DNA from: Atkinsonella hypoxylon
Lineage: Eukaryota; Ascomycota; Sordariomycetes; Hypocreales; Clavicipitaceae
NCBI GenBank assembly: GCA_000729835.1
Contig: JFHB01000240.1
Coordinates: 1-43,421, forward strand
Length of the DNA: 43,421 bases
Direction: 5' to 3'
Below the pieces are notes generated by a model. The model was not told where the DNA came from and did not search any database. It was given only the letters and a program-made list of their open reading frames with translations. Shown piece by piece: positions 34,101 through 43,421 of this stretch; position 1 is the stretch's first letter; every line of letters begins with the position of its first letter. Both the position numbers and the translations under genes were made by a program.

Positions 34101-36830
34101 TGTAATTCTATTAATAGCGTTATTATTACTAATATCTTCTCCTATACGTTATAGAATCTTTGTTAATTATTGTATAGAGGGATATTTAAATTAACAATAA
34201 AGCTAATAGATTTACTTTTTTAACAAGAAGAATACAGCTGCTTCTGTAGCTTCTAGAGTCTACTATAGATGTCTCTATTTCTAGATAATAGAAACCTTTT
34301 AATTACCTTAAATTAGCACGTTTTTAAGGTTGTTAAGCTTTATATATAGCTTATCTATATTATTAATGCTGTATAGAAACAGAGTGCTTATATTAATTAT
34401 ATAGAATGTAATTAAACTAAAGACTATTAGAACTATAATAAAGCCTATTAAAGTTACTAATCCTGCGCTAAATATAATTATATAGTGTTAATTAGATAGA
34501 TTTATCTTTAATAAAGGCATTTTCTTTACTAGTGCTTATACTTAGTTAATTCTAGCTGTTAATACACCTACTACTTTAGTGTTAAGTAAGATGCCTCTAA
34601 ATGTCTTACTAGAATAACGTTCTTCTAATATATAAAATAATAAATATAATAAGGGATCTATAGAATTTAATTAATCTTCTATAAATAGGTCTTCCTTATA
34701 TAGAGTATACTAGTAGGCTTCTTCCTTAAGGTTCTAGAAGATAGCTTTATTATCTATAGTTACAGCATTAGTAAAGAATTATATAATTGTTAGCTAAGGA
34801 GCTTTTCCTTTATTAGCTATATTAGATTCTTTAATAAATATCTTACTTACATCCTAAGCATTATTAGAACTGTTATTCTATATAGGTTTACTTAATCCTT
34901 TATAAGCCTATAGATAGGCTCTAAATTTACTGTCTAAAGGAGAGGTTCTATACTTCTTATTATTCTACTATCTTTACTGTGCTTCTTAACGCTCTTTTTT
35001 ACTGTACTTTATTAACTAATATTCTTCTTTTCTATAGATAAAGCAGCGTTATTTTTAGGTCTTACTTCTGCTACAGCTAGGGTCTCTTAAACGTTAATAT
35101 TAATAGTCTATATAGAGGGCTTTATTATTAATATTAAGTTAGTTAAATCTAACGTAAAATTAGCTAATTTCCTTCTGTGCTTCTGCAATACTAATTAACT
35201 TTTGTAGGTTGCTAATAAGCTCTTAGAATATTGCGTTAGTTGCAAATTTAGCTTAGCTGCATTTAGGGATGCCTTTAACTGCTTAAAGAGTCTATTTAAT
35301 AAGTTTAGAATTATCTATAAAAGGGTTAAAAAGGCTATTATAAATATCTTAAAGGTTCTAGATTATTATATTAAGGCAGTTAAGTATAGATTTATTAAGG
35401 TTCTTAGCAATTATATTATGCAATATAATGCTGTTCTATCTTTAGCAATAGAACTGCTTATTAATTAGAGTCTTAAAGTGTTATTTAATAATTTTAACTA
35501 TTTAGTTAAAGGTGTAATTTATCTTTATATTTATTGCAATTATTATAAGGTAGAATTTATATGCTTTACCTATTAGCATTACTAGAAATGCCTTTATTAT
35601 TGCTAGTTCTAAGAAATTAAGTTGTTAGTATAGGTCTTTAAGGATAACTACTTTTAGTATAATAAAATTGAATATATTGCTGCTATATTTATCGCTTTCT
35701 TTATAGATCTTTATAAGGTTAAGAACTTTCCTTATATTAGTCTAAGAAGGATCTATTATAGAAGGAAGTAACAGTTATACTACTAGAAGCAGAAGAAATC
35801 TTATATTCTATAGAGGAGAAGGAGGAGGAGGTAGCATTCCTACTAGTGCACCTATTAGGTTACTAGGTACGCTTAATGAAAGTAATAAAGAGAGTGCTAA
35901 AGGTATAGAAGGAGGGTTCTAGGAAGAAGATTAAGGCTTCTTTACTGTAGATATAGGTTCTACATCTAGGTGTAGATTTAAGTAGAATTTACCTAATGCT
36001 ACTTATTTATTAATCTCTTCTTCTAGCTATATAGATTGTTTCTCTTTCTATAGTACTCTTTTAAGGGAATTAGTAATTTAGCTACTGCTTCTGCCTATAT
36101 AGACTCTATATTTATGTAGTAAATTGTATAATGCTTTAATAATTAAAGTAGAAGCTCTTTAAAATAGGTCTTTATTTTAGTTATAGAAGTTAAATTTAAA
36201 GTTCTTCTATTGTTTTTAATCTTTAAATCTTTAATCTTTATAAAGGTTAATTATAAAGGCAATTCTATTGTTTAAATTAGTAGTAGTAGCAGTTTCTAGG
36301 TTAATTTTATATATTAAGTTTTAATCTATTAATAGAAGTTTCTAATACTTTTAAAGTTATTCTAAAAGCTTATTAGGTTATAGTTATTACTTAGATTCTT
36401 ATAAATCTACCTAGAGTTATTATAAACTTATTATATTAAATAAGATTAAGTAGTATAGAAAGAGAAAGTAGGTGTAACAGAATTAGTATAAAGATAGATA
36501 GATTTAGCTAGCTTCTAGCTAAGTTCTAAGATAGTTAAAGGAGTTAAATCCTATAGCATTAGCTGCTAAGGGTTCTAGCTAGTAATTTAATTCCTTAGGA
36601 GTCTAATATTAACAATTAGTTAAACTAAAACGTTGTTATAAGTAAATACAACTTAGTAACTAAGTAATTATAAAGATATCCCTTTCTTTAGTACGCTTTA
36701 CTAGTTACATTAGCTACTAAGGGTTCTAGCTAACAGTATTACGTCTCTTCTTACTAAATCTAGCTAATCTATAGTTAGTTATGCTAATCTCTTTAGTTGT
36801 ACTAAAGACTCCTAGTTAAGTAACTACTAA
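31151..36830 (-). pseudogene. Copia F polyprotein remnant (gag-IN-RT-RNase H)
   Basis: Right to left: a gag-like region to about 35000; the pre-integrase segment near 34150-34200 (FKYPSIQQLTKIL); a CYYC zinc pair at 34083-34094; and integrase core pieces IIDSATLFQ near 33980. Near 33710-33740 comes ISKVK, where the catalytic Glu context has changed to Lys. An open in-frame piece lies at 33093-33305. RT follows: INALLAKDIFQFIK near 32780, EVKGKGT then KKLRLVI near 32650-32700, and the catalytic strand TNNT near 32234-32243, where Asp-Asp has become Asn-Asn. RNase H covers about 31440-32000. All stops are TAA/TAG at positions where Gln or Trp codons are expected. The match to fungal Ty1/Copia polyproteins is clear; gag borders are not. 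Confidence 0.88.
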
Positions 36831-36834
36831 TTAG

Positions 36835-37149
36835 TGTTAATAGACTAAGGGTTTAATTTATACTCCTTTAAGTTAGTTCTATAACTAGTTCACTAGTGCA
36901 CTAGTATTTACATTAAAGAGGTTTAAATTTAGTTATCTAGGAGTTATATCTAACTAGCAAAAGAGGCTATATTATATACCCTGTTGGATGCCTTATATGC
37001 CTTAGGTATAGTGTTGTGTTAAGGGGGAATTAAGGGGTATTAGCGACCCCGATGTAAGTAGAGACTAGTGTGCGGATGCGATCAATTAGCAGTTGTATCC
37101 ACCCACGCAGGCGCCGGAATCGCACGATGGAGTCATGACGATTCCAACA
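36835..37149 (-). repeat. 5' LTR of Copia F (315 bp), half RIP-mutated
   Basis: Begins TGTTAATAGAC and ends GATTCCAACA. The left part (to about 36980) is as AT-converted as the interior. The right part keeps CCCCGATG, GCGGATGCGATC and other CpG sites. Confidence 0.92.
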
Positions 37150-37170
37150 TGCGCCTTTTATATAATTAAT
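37150..37170 (-). mobile_element. Second target copy and tip of older Copia
   Basis: TGCGC (target duplication) plus CTTTTATATAATTAAT, the same bases that follow TGCGC at 31411-31426 within F. Homology ends at about 37170, where the sequence changes to TGTTACGGTAGG. Confidence 0.8.
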
Positions 37171-37949
37171 GTTACGGTAGGATCCGACGTGGGTTTGTCG
37201 GAAGTGACGATGGGTTGTCGGATTCGACAGGTTATGCAATAATTCGTAAGAGGAGTCGTAAGAGCTTCTGTAAGGAGCATCTAGTAATAGTGTTCTAGTG
37301 AATAGTTGATTGTTCAATCTAACTACTTAAGTGTTGCTTCTAACTACTTATACATAATTGCGGTTACGTGCACTAGTGACCTGCGGGTCTATAGAATTAT
37401 CCTGTAATAAGTGCTGCCCCTACAAAAAAGATCGGCTGTTCTAGCTGTTCTAAAAATTAATTGTTAGTTATTAGAAGACGTGTTAGATTAAACTAAATAA
37501 CTTATTAATCTAGCTGTTATAAAAGGCGCAGAAAGGTAGTTGTTGTTTTATTGCGTAAGCATATATTGTTATTGTTATAGTGCAATCTACAGCATAGGTT
37601 GCTACATTTACGCATTTTTCCCTATACACTTACAATGCCTAAATTACACTTATAATCTAGTAACTATTAAATCTATATATTGAATTAACGGATTTCCTTA
37701 AACCTAATAGAGCGTTAAAGCTTGTTCTATATTCTATATATAAGTAAAGTTGCGCAAAATTATTCTAGATAATATTAAATCCTATAAATTAATCTTATGT
37801 AATAAAGCTAATTTATTGAATCTATATAGCATATTCTTTATGCAAGATTATTCTATATAGTGTTAAAAGCATTAAAAATTAATCTATATTAAAGCAAATT
37901 TTCTGTTAAATCTCTCTAGTGCATTTCTCTATATATATACAGCCTATTT
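37171..37949. other. GC-richer, little-mutated patch then unassigned AT-rich DNA
   Basis: From 37171 to about 37440 the DNA keeps CpG, TGA and TGG (for example GTCGGATTCGACAGG) and is not shared with any other part of the window. It begins TGTTACGG, which could be an LTR start, but I found no partner copy. From 37440 on it is AT-rich with no recognisable frame; a short inverted pair TGCGTAA/TTACGCA spans 37543-37613. Nothing else is supported. Confidence 0.5.
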
Positions 37950-39720
37950 TAATCCTTAGGCATTAGTAATAGCAGCAAATTGTTAGTTAATTATAGTAGG
38001 CTATTAGTTCTCTCTAGAAAGTAAAGCTAAAGAATGTTTCTAGCGGCTTTAGAGAGAGTTTTACCTAAAAGGCGCTAGTTTTACGCTTAGTAGGTGTTTC
38101 TACTAGTTTACCTATAGCTAGCCTCTTAATTAGCATTTTTACCTTAGTTAGCATTAGCTTTACTATAGAAGGTATCTTTAGTAGAATTAATAAAGAGAAA
38201 CGCATTAAAGATAGATTAATTAGAACAAACTAAGCACTTTTTCTATATTAAATAGTGCTAAATCTATTACTAAAGAGGCTCTATACAGCAATAGGCTAGT
38301 TAGCTAAGCGTTCTAAGAAGTCTATATAAATATAGTTAATTTTATATTATAGGTATCTATTTTCTGCCTATAGTATATTAATATTACTAGCAACCTTAAG
38401 TAAGGTTTTGTTTTTATTAATAACGTTATTAATACCTTTATTAAATTAACTTATACTATCTAGTTAGTTATATATACTGTAAATAGTAGTCTATAATTTG
38501 TTAAACTACTTATTAAATAGACCTCCTTTAGCCTCTATCTTAATCTAGTTAATCTTTTTATTTAACTTATTAATTTTAGTAATATAGAGGTTAAGTTGCT
38601 TCTATATAGTGTTATTACCTATAGAAGTGTCCTTAAGGTAGACTTTAATTATTTCTTTAGCATTAGATTTACACTTCTCCTAAAGAAGACTATTACACTA
38701 GCTTTAGAATTATACCTTAGCTAATAGAATAAAGAGTAAGTCTATATAGCTAATACTAGCTAAGGCACCTACAATAGTGCTGTTAATCCTACTAAATTTA
38801 TTAAAGAAGTAAATAGTAAGTAACGCTACCTATAACAGTAGACTAATAGATAAATCTATAGTAATAGTTTCCTTACCTCTTTTTACTATATTACTACTGT
38901 AGTATGCAGTAGCTGCTGCTTTTGCCTATATCTTGCCTCTTCTAGCTACTTTAGTGTTACCTATAGATGCCTTAGCGTCCTTACCTTTATATTACTAGTT
39001 TTAGCGCTTTACTTTATAGTTATTATAAATTCTAAAGATATATATTACTATATTCTATTAGAGTAAGTAATATATATTGTCTTTAGAGACCTTAATACTA
39101 GTTTTATCTATTATACTGCCTTTAAGGGCAAATTTATAGGCATAAGTGTAAATAGTATTTTCTATATTCTATACCTTTTCTTTAGCTCTATTAGTGTAGC
39201 AATACTAACTATAGTCTTCTATAATAGGCTCTACATTAGTAATGTTAATATTATCTTTAATTTCTATAGAAATAGTGCTAAAGATAAACTTATTAACTTT
39301 TAGGGTGCTCTTAGCACTTCTAGGCCTACTAAAAGTGCTATATAGGCAGCAGAAATTAAGTAATATAAGATAAGTTTTAATGTTATCTAGCTCTATAGCT
39401 ACTATATTACCTTTATAGTTATATTTTTGCTCCTTAAACTTAGAACCTTTACTTTTAGCGTTAGAACTATTATTATAATTAATATATATATTAGAAGCAA
39501 TATATTCTTCTTTAGGTTTAAATAGTAGTAGCATTATAGCTTAAGTATAGTTACTATTGTTATTTCTTTCTTAGAATAGGCTATTTAGGTTTACTAGAAT
39601 TAATAATTCTAAACTATTAAAAGAAAAAGATAATAGTAGTAGATTTTCTATAAAAGGGACAGAAAGAGTTAGAAGTAGCTCTATAGAGGCTAGCTAGTTC
39701 TATAGGCTATAGGAATTTAC
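37950..39720 (-). pseudogene. Long decayed frame of unknown family, coiled-coil-like
   Basis: I translated this stretch line by line. One - strand frame runs from about 39720 to 37950 without any frameshift, and its stops are all TAA/TAG. The first clear Met is at 39534, followed by 109 codons free of stops (MLLLFKPKEEYIAS onward), but the frame is open upstream too. A central part (about 38350-38680) is rich in Lys, Leu, Ile and Asn with heptad-like spacing (ITKINKLNKKIN, SISQFNKGINNVINKNKTLLK); before mutation the Asn residues were probably Asp, so an acidic coiled coil is likely. A basic tail (RLAIGKLVETPTKRKTSAF) lies near 38050-38130. I see no RT, integrase, transposase or zinc-knuckle motif. 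It may be a gag-like protein or a duplicated host gene caught by RIP. Confidence 0.6.
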
Positions 39721-40774
39721 TCTATAAGCAGTCTATTGCCTTTAGTGTAATATTTTAGTGTTTAACTATTAGAAGTAGCTAAATAATAGCCTAAAGGGAT
39801 AGAAAGAGTAGTAGCTATAATAGTATTAATAAATTTATAAAGATTTTATAATATATAAAAGTGTAAAGAAAAGGTTATATAGTAAAAAGCGTAAAAATTC
39901 GTAAAAGTAAAGGTAAATTTATAGAAAAAGTAGATTAAAATAATAGTATATAGATTTATAGGTGTTTTCTTTCTAACCTCCTATAATTCTATAATATAGG
40001 TTAATTTTAATAGTTCTAATAATAATAAATAAGGAAATAAGGAAAAAGATACTAAGAGATTTAAACAATTTATTATATAATAAAGGAAATTAAGACTTAT
40101 AAGGAAAAGAGTTAGTAGTAAGCTTCTACTAGCTAATTTAGGGTTTTTTAGTAGGCTATATTACTCTTTTAATAACGCTAATACTCTTCTTCTTAATTTA
40201 TAGAGTGTTTCTATAAATATTTATTTATAATTTTAAAAGCGTTAACTTTAAGCTTATCTTTAGTAATCTATTAGTTGTCTTTAGTAAAGAACTCTTTCTA
40301 TTATATAAGGAATTCTAGATATAGCTTACTTAACCTACTGTAGAAACGTTAGATTTAATAGGTATAAATTCGCTTAATTTCCTAATAGTTCTTTATACTA
40401 AACCCTTCTATTGCAATTAGCAGCAGTAGTTACTCTTTCTAGTTAAAAGAGTCCTTACTCTATCTTAGCTTCTAAAGGTAAGCTGCTAATACTACTAGGT
40501 ATATATATAAATCTAGTAGGAAATCTAGGTAAAATAACAATAGGCTTACTTTTATAAGAACCTTGTATAGCTTTATCTATTAAGGAGACTATTTCTTTTT
40601 TAGCTTTTCTAGAAGTATATATCCTTAGTGTAATTATAGATAGACTATATTCTTTACTTTAATGTTAATAAGCTTATACTAAGCGTTATATTTAATCTTA
40701 CTTAAGGCATTTACTATACTAATAGCTGTTTCTGCCTCTTGCTAGTATAGCTTCTAAAGTATAGCTATATTGCT
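39721..40774 (-). other. Unassigned AT-rich stretch, possible upstream part of unknown frame
   Basis: The same - strand frame can be followed from 39720 back to about 40380 with TAA/TAG stops only (for example KLSEFIPIKSNVSTVG near 40330-40380), but 39780-40080 looks like low-complexity DNA. Before 40380 a different frame reads better, so a frameshift or intron lies there, or the similarity is accidental. The stretch ends sharply at 40774 against element E. Confidence 0.35.
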
Positions 40775-43421
40775 TATATCTATTCTATTGCTAGAAACGT
40801 TATTTAATTAGATTAAATTAACAATAGTAACTAGTTAGAAACTATATATAAGTTTATTAAGGGAAATCCCTATATTAGCTACTACTATATTGTTAAGTTA
40901 GTGCTATAGTGCTAAAAGTATTGCAGTCTATAGTGTATCTAGATTTATAACTATATAGTATTAAACAGCAATAATAACTGTTTAATTCTTCTGTTTAGCT
41001 GTTCTATTTATCTATAGGTAGTAAGCTATAGCTATAAGCAATTTACTTTTAATTTAGGTAAATATACTTCTCTAAACATTAGAAATAAACTTTAGATCTT
41101 AGTTACTTATAATCTATTTAGAAAGGCCTTAGTTTAATAAATATAGTATCTATAAGAGTAGTTCTGCCTAAATATCTACTATATATATTATATACTTAAG
41201 TATAAGAATTATTTACTTACTAAATAAATAATTTACTAAATACAGTAAGTTATAGAAGCTATATCTATCTTTTTGCTATAGAGTGTTTATTAAGCTAACT
41301 TTAGGTATATTAGTAATAAAATTAAGCGAAATTGTATAAAAAAGCGTTAAAACTAACTCTAATAACCTTAATTCCTTTAGTAGCTTACTATAGTTAATTG
41401 CGTTTTCTTTATAGGTATAGCAGTAAGCAATATAGGTTTAAATCTACTTATATATCTATAGAAAGTAAACTACCTATAATTTTACTACTATTCTATAGGC
41501 GCTAAAATAGTTCTAATTATTATAGACTGTTTTAAGGATAAATTCTACAACCTTTATAGGTATATATAGTTAGAATAGGCCTTTTCTATTATAATAGTAC
41601 AAAAGCCTATTATCTTATAGGGCCTATCTATACAGCAAAATCCTTAGTCTTTATTATTAATTTTACTAAGCCTACTTTTTGTAAAAGTTCTTAATACCTT
41701 CTATAATTCTATTAAGCTTTAGATTAAAACTATAGCCTTAAATAATTTCCTCTTTTAAACCTTTATCTAATACTGCTGTAGCACTATATTCTTTAGTAAA
41801 AAACGCACTTACATTAAGCTTATTAAATTTGCTGTTATAAGCCTCCTCTTAGTATAAAACTATAACTAGCAACCTAAAGAGTATATTTAGCACTATATTT
41901 AGTACTTCTAGTATATAGAAGACTCTTAGGTTAAATTGCAATAAATAATTAGCTACTTTAGCTAATTTTAGGTTAGCTTTATCTAGATCTATTATAGTAA
42001 GTAAGGTGTATTTAATAATCCCCTTTACTAGTAAGTAGTTTATAATAATATTAATAGTGTAGTAGTTAGATTAAACTATTTTCTGCAGCTTTTAAACACT
42101 TTATACAATTATAGCTACCTCTACCTTAGTTAATCTATAATATTTCTTTAGGTTAAAAGTATATCTTAAGAGAAAGAGAATTAGTTAAAGCTAGTTATTT
42201 TTAATGTCTTTACTAAGTATACTATAACTATTCTATTTACCTATAAGCTAGAAGATAAAGAGCCTAAATTCTTCCTTATAAACGTTAACTTTAAAGAATA
42301 AATACTTACTAGAGTTATAGTGCTATAGAACAGTATTTTTATTAAAGTATACTTTTACCTCTTAAAATACTTTCTTTTCCTTAAGTTTTAGCGAAAATAT
42401 TACTTCTTAGGCTTTCTTTTAGTGTATTAATTTAAATAAACTATTAGCTAAGCCTTTCTTATAAAGCTCTTATAGTAAAGTAGTCTTTTATTTCTATAGT
42501 AAGTAAATTTATATATTAAACTATAGAATACTTTTCTATAAAAAGCTAGCTATACTAATAAAGGTCTTTAGATTTATAAGATCTACTAGAAACTTAAGTT
42601 TTTAAAAAGCTTTTAGCTTATAGTTTATATTAGTAATTCTATTGCTATTAACAATAAAACCTAATAGCTAAATAGCTAAGTAGCTTATAAATAACTTCTT
42701 TATAGCTATTATTAACTTATTTCTCTTTAGGATTAATAAGACTATATTAAGGTATATAAGGTAGTCCTTAGTAGAGTTAAAGAATATAATAATATTATTA
42801 ATATAGATTTATATAAAATATTAATGCTTTTAAAATAATTAGTTTATATACTATTAAGCAAAAGCTAGTGCATTCTTAAAGCCTATAAGCGCTATATTTA
42901 ATGCTTCTAATTTTTATTTTAATATTACTACTATATAAGATTAGTGTTCTTATCTTATAAGAAGTTAGTAGAAAAACCCTAATATATTAAAGAGTAAAAA
43001 TATCTTCTTACTATATATATTTGCTATAATATTTAATTAATCTAGTAAGAGGTATATATTTAGCATTACTACACTATTAAGTAGCTTTATATTAACTATA
43101 ACTTATTCTTTCCTTTCTATTAAGGTTTTAATTTACACTATAAAGGCTAAGTAGGCTATAGCTGCTAAGTTGTTTAAATATAATATCTTTCTACTTAAAT
43201 ATAGCTTATTATAAACCTTATCTAGTTTAGCTTTATCTTTAGCTTCTAGTAGGTAGATTTAAATAGGTTTTAGCTACTTCTGCTATCTATCTACTAGATC
43301 TACTCTTATATATTAGTCTTTAGGTATAGAAATAATACCTTTATTATAATAAATATTATATTTATCTGTTAAGTTAATAAGTTTAGCTGTAATATTTAGG
43401 TTTAAGTTTTCTACTTTAACT
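40775..43421 (-). pseudogene. Gypsy E pol remnant (copy of D), runs off right end
   Basis: Matches 25901-28547 of element D at a constant offset of 14874 bases over 2647 bp, so there is no net insertion or deletion. It covers integrase (about 41000-41700), RNase H (about 41920-42280) and RT, whose catalytic strand YINNIIIF lies at about 42787-42804 with both Asp changed to Asn. The left end is abrupt at 40775, inside the C-terminal part of pol, so the 3' end and 3' LTR are missing. The element continues to the right of the window. Confidence 0.88.

Larger units (their letters stand above)
30836..37149 (-). mobile_element. Complete Copia LTR retrotransposon F (6.3 kb)
   Basis: Both 315 bp LTRs are present (30836-31150 and 36835-37149), with TG/CA-type ends and a perfect TGCGC duplication. 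The sense strand starts TGTTGGAATCG at 37149. Protein order from right to left is gag, integrase, RT, RNase H, the Copia order. The element sits within the 3' end of an older member of its own family. The polypurine tract on the sense strand is the run complementary to about 31156-31168, next to the 3' LTR. RIP damage is heavy inside and uneven in the LTRs. Confidence 0.93.

Noticed and set aside
33400..36480. Long + strand reading with Cys pairs, considered as a fungal zinc-finger (DUF3505-like) or helicase-linked protein
   Set aside because: The - strand gives unmistakable Copia integrase and RT motifs in Copia order between Copia LTRs. The + reading is a shadow.
37030..37317. 95-codon - strand open frame
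   Set aside because: It spans the LTR border of Copia F and the flank, so it cannot be a conserved gene; it is open only because the patch lacks RIP.
39205..39534. 109-codon - strand open frame as a separate gene
   Set aside because: The same frame continues on both sides through TAA/TAG stops, so it is one piece of the longer decayed frame 37950-39720.

Overview
The window looks like heterochromatin-type repeat DNA from a filamentous ascomycete. It contains no intact gene, tRNA, rRNA or CRISPR array that I can see. Nearly all of it is retrotransposon sequence rich in TpA. Reading frames are interrupted almost only by TAA and TAG (very rarely TGA), and catalytic Asp codons have become Asn. 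That is the pattern expected from repeat-induced point mutation (RIP), a process known from Pezizomycotina; the species cannot be named from this sequence.

Layout. (1) 1-8041 is the 3' part of a large Gypsy element (element A, + strand): pol, a further 3.2 kb open frame and a 479 bp LTR. A tiny, hardly mutated 426 bp LTR element (TRIM type, 92-517) sits inside its pol, with a perfect 5 bp target duplication. (2) 8042-8109 and 20521-about 24000 are two halves of a chromodomain Gypsy (element C, + strand) whose reverse transcriptase was split. (3) 8110-20514 is a complete 12.4 kb copy of the same family as A, on the - strand (element B), with both LTRs and a target duplication. Its 3' LTR holds a 0.67 kb scrambled piece of pol, and its third frame holds a 295 bp foldback insertion. 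A and B lie tail to tail, 68 bp apart, both inside C, and form a giant palindrome. (4) About 24000-25900 is unassigned LTR/flank DNA with a 60 bp tandem duplication and two opposed polypurine tracts. (5) 25901-30260 is another Gypsy (D, - strand) of a different family; a copy (E, - strand) runs off the right end at 40775-43421. (6) 30261-37170 is a Copia element (F, 30836-37149, - strand, 315 bp LTRs, target duplication TGCGC) inserted into the 3' end of an older Copia of the same family. (7) 37171-40774 has a less mutated, GC-richer patch and then a long decayed - strand frame of unknown family with no frameshift (about 37950-39720).

Nothing here is expected to make protein. The value of the window is its insertion history. 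C and D are old. A and B entered C and were mutated. F entered an older relative of itself. The TRIM arrived last, or escaped mutation because it is short. The TRIM is the best candidate for something new: LTRs, a primer site matching the anticodon arm of initiator tRNA-Met, a polypurine tract, a target duplication and an empty allele are all visible within the window.
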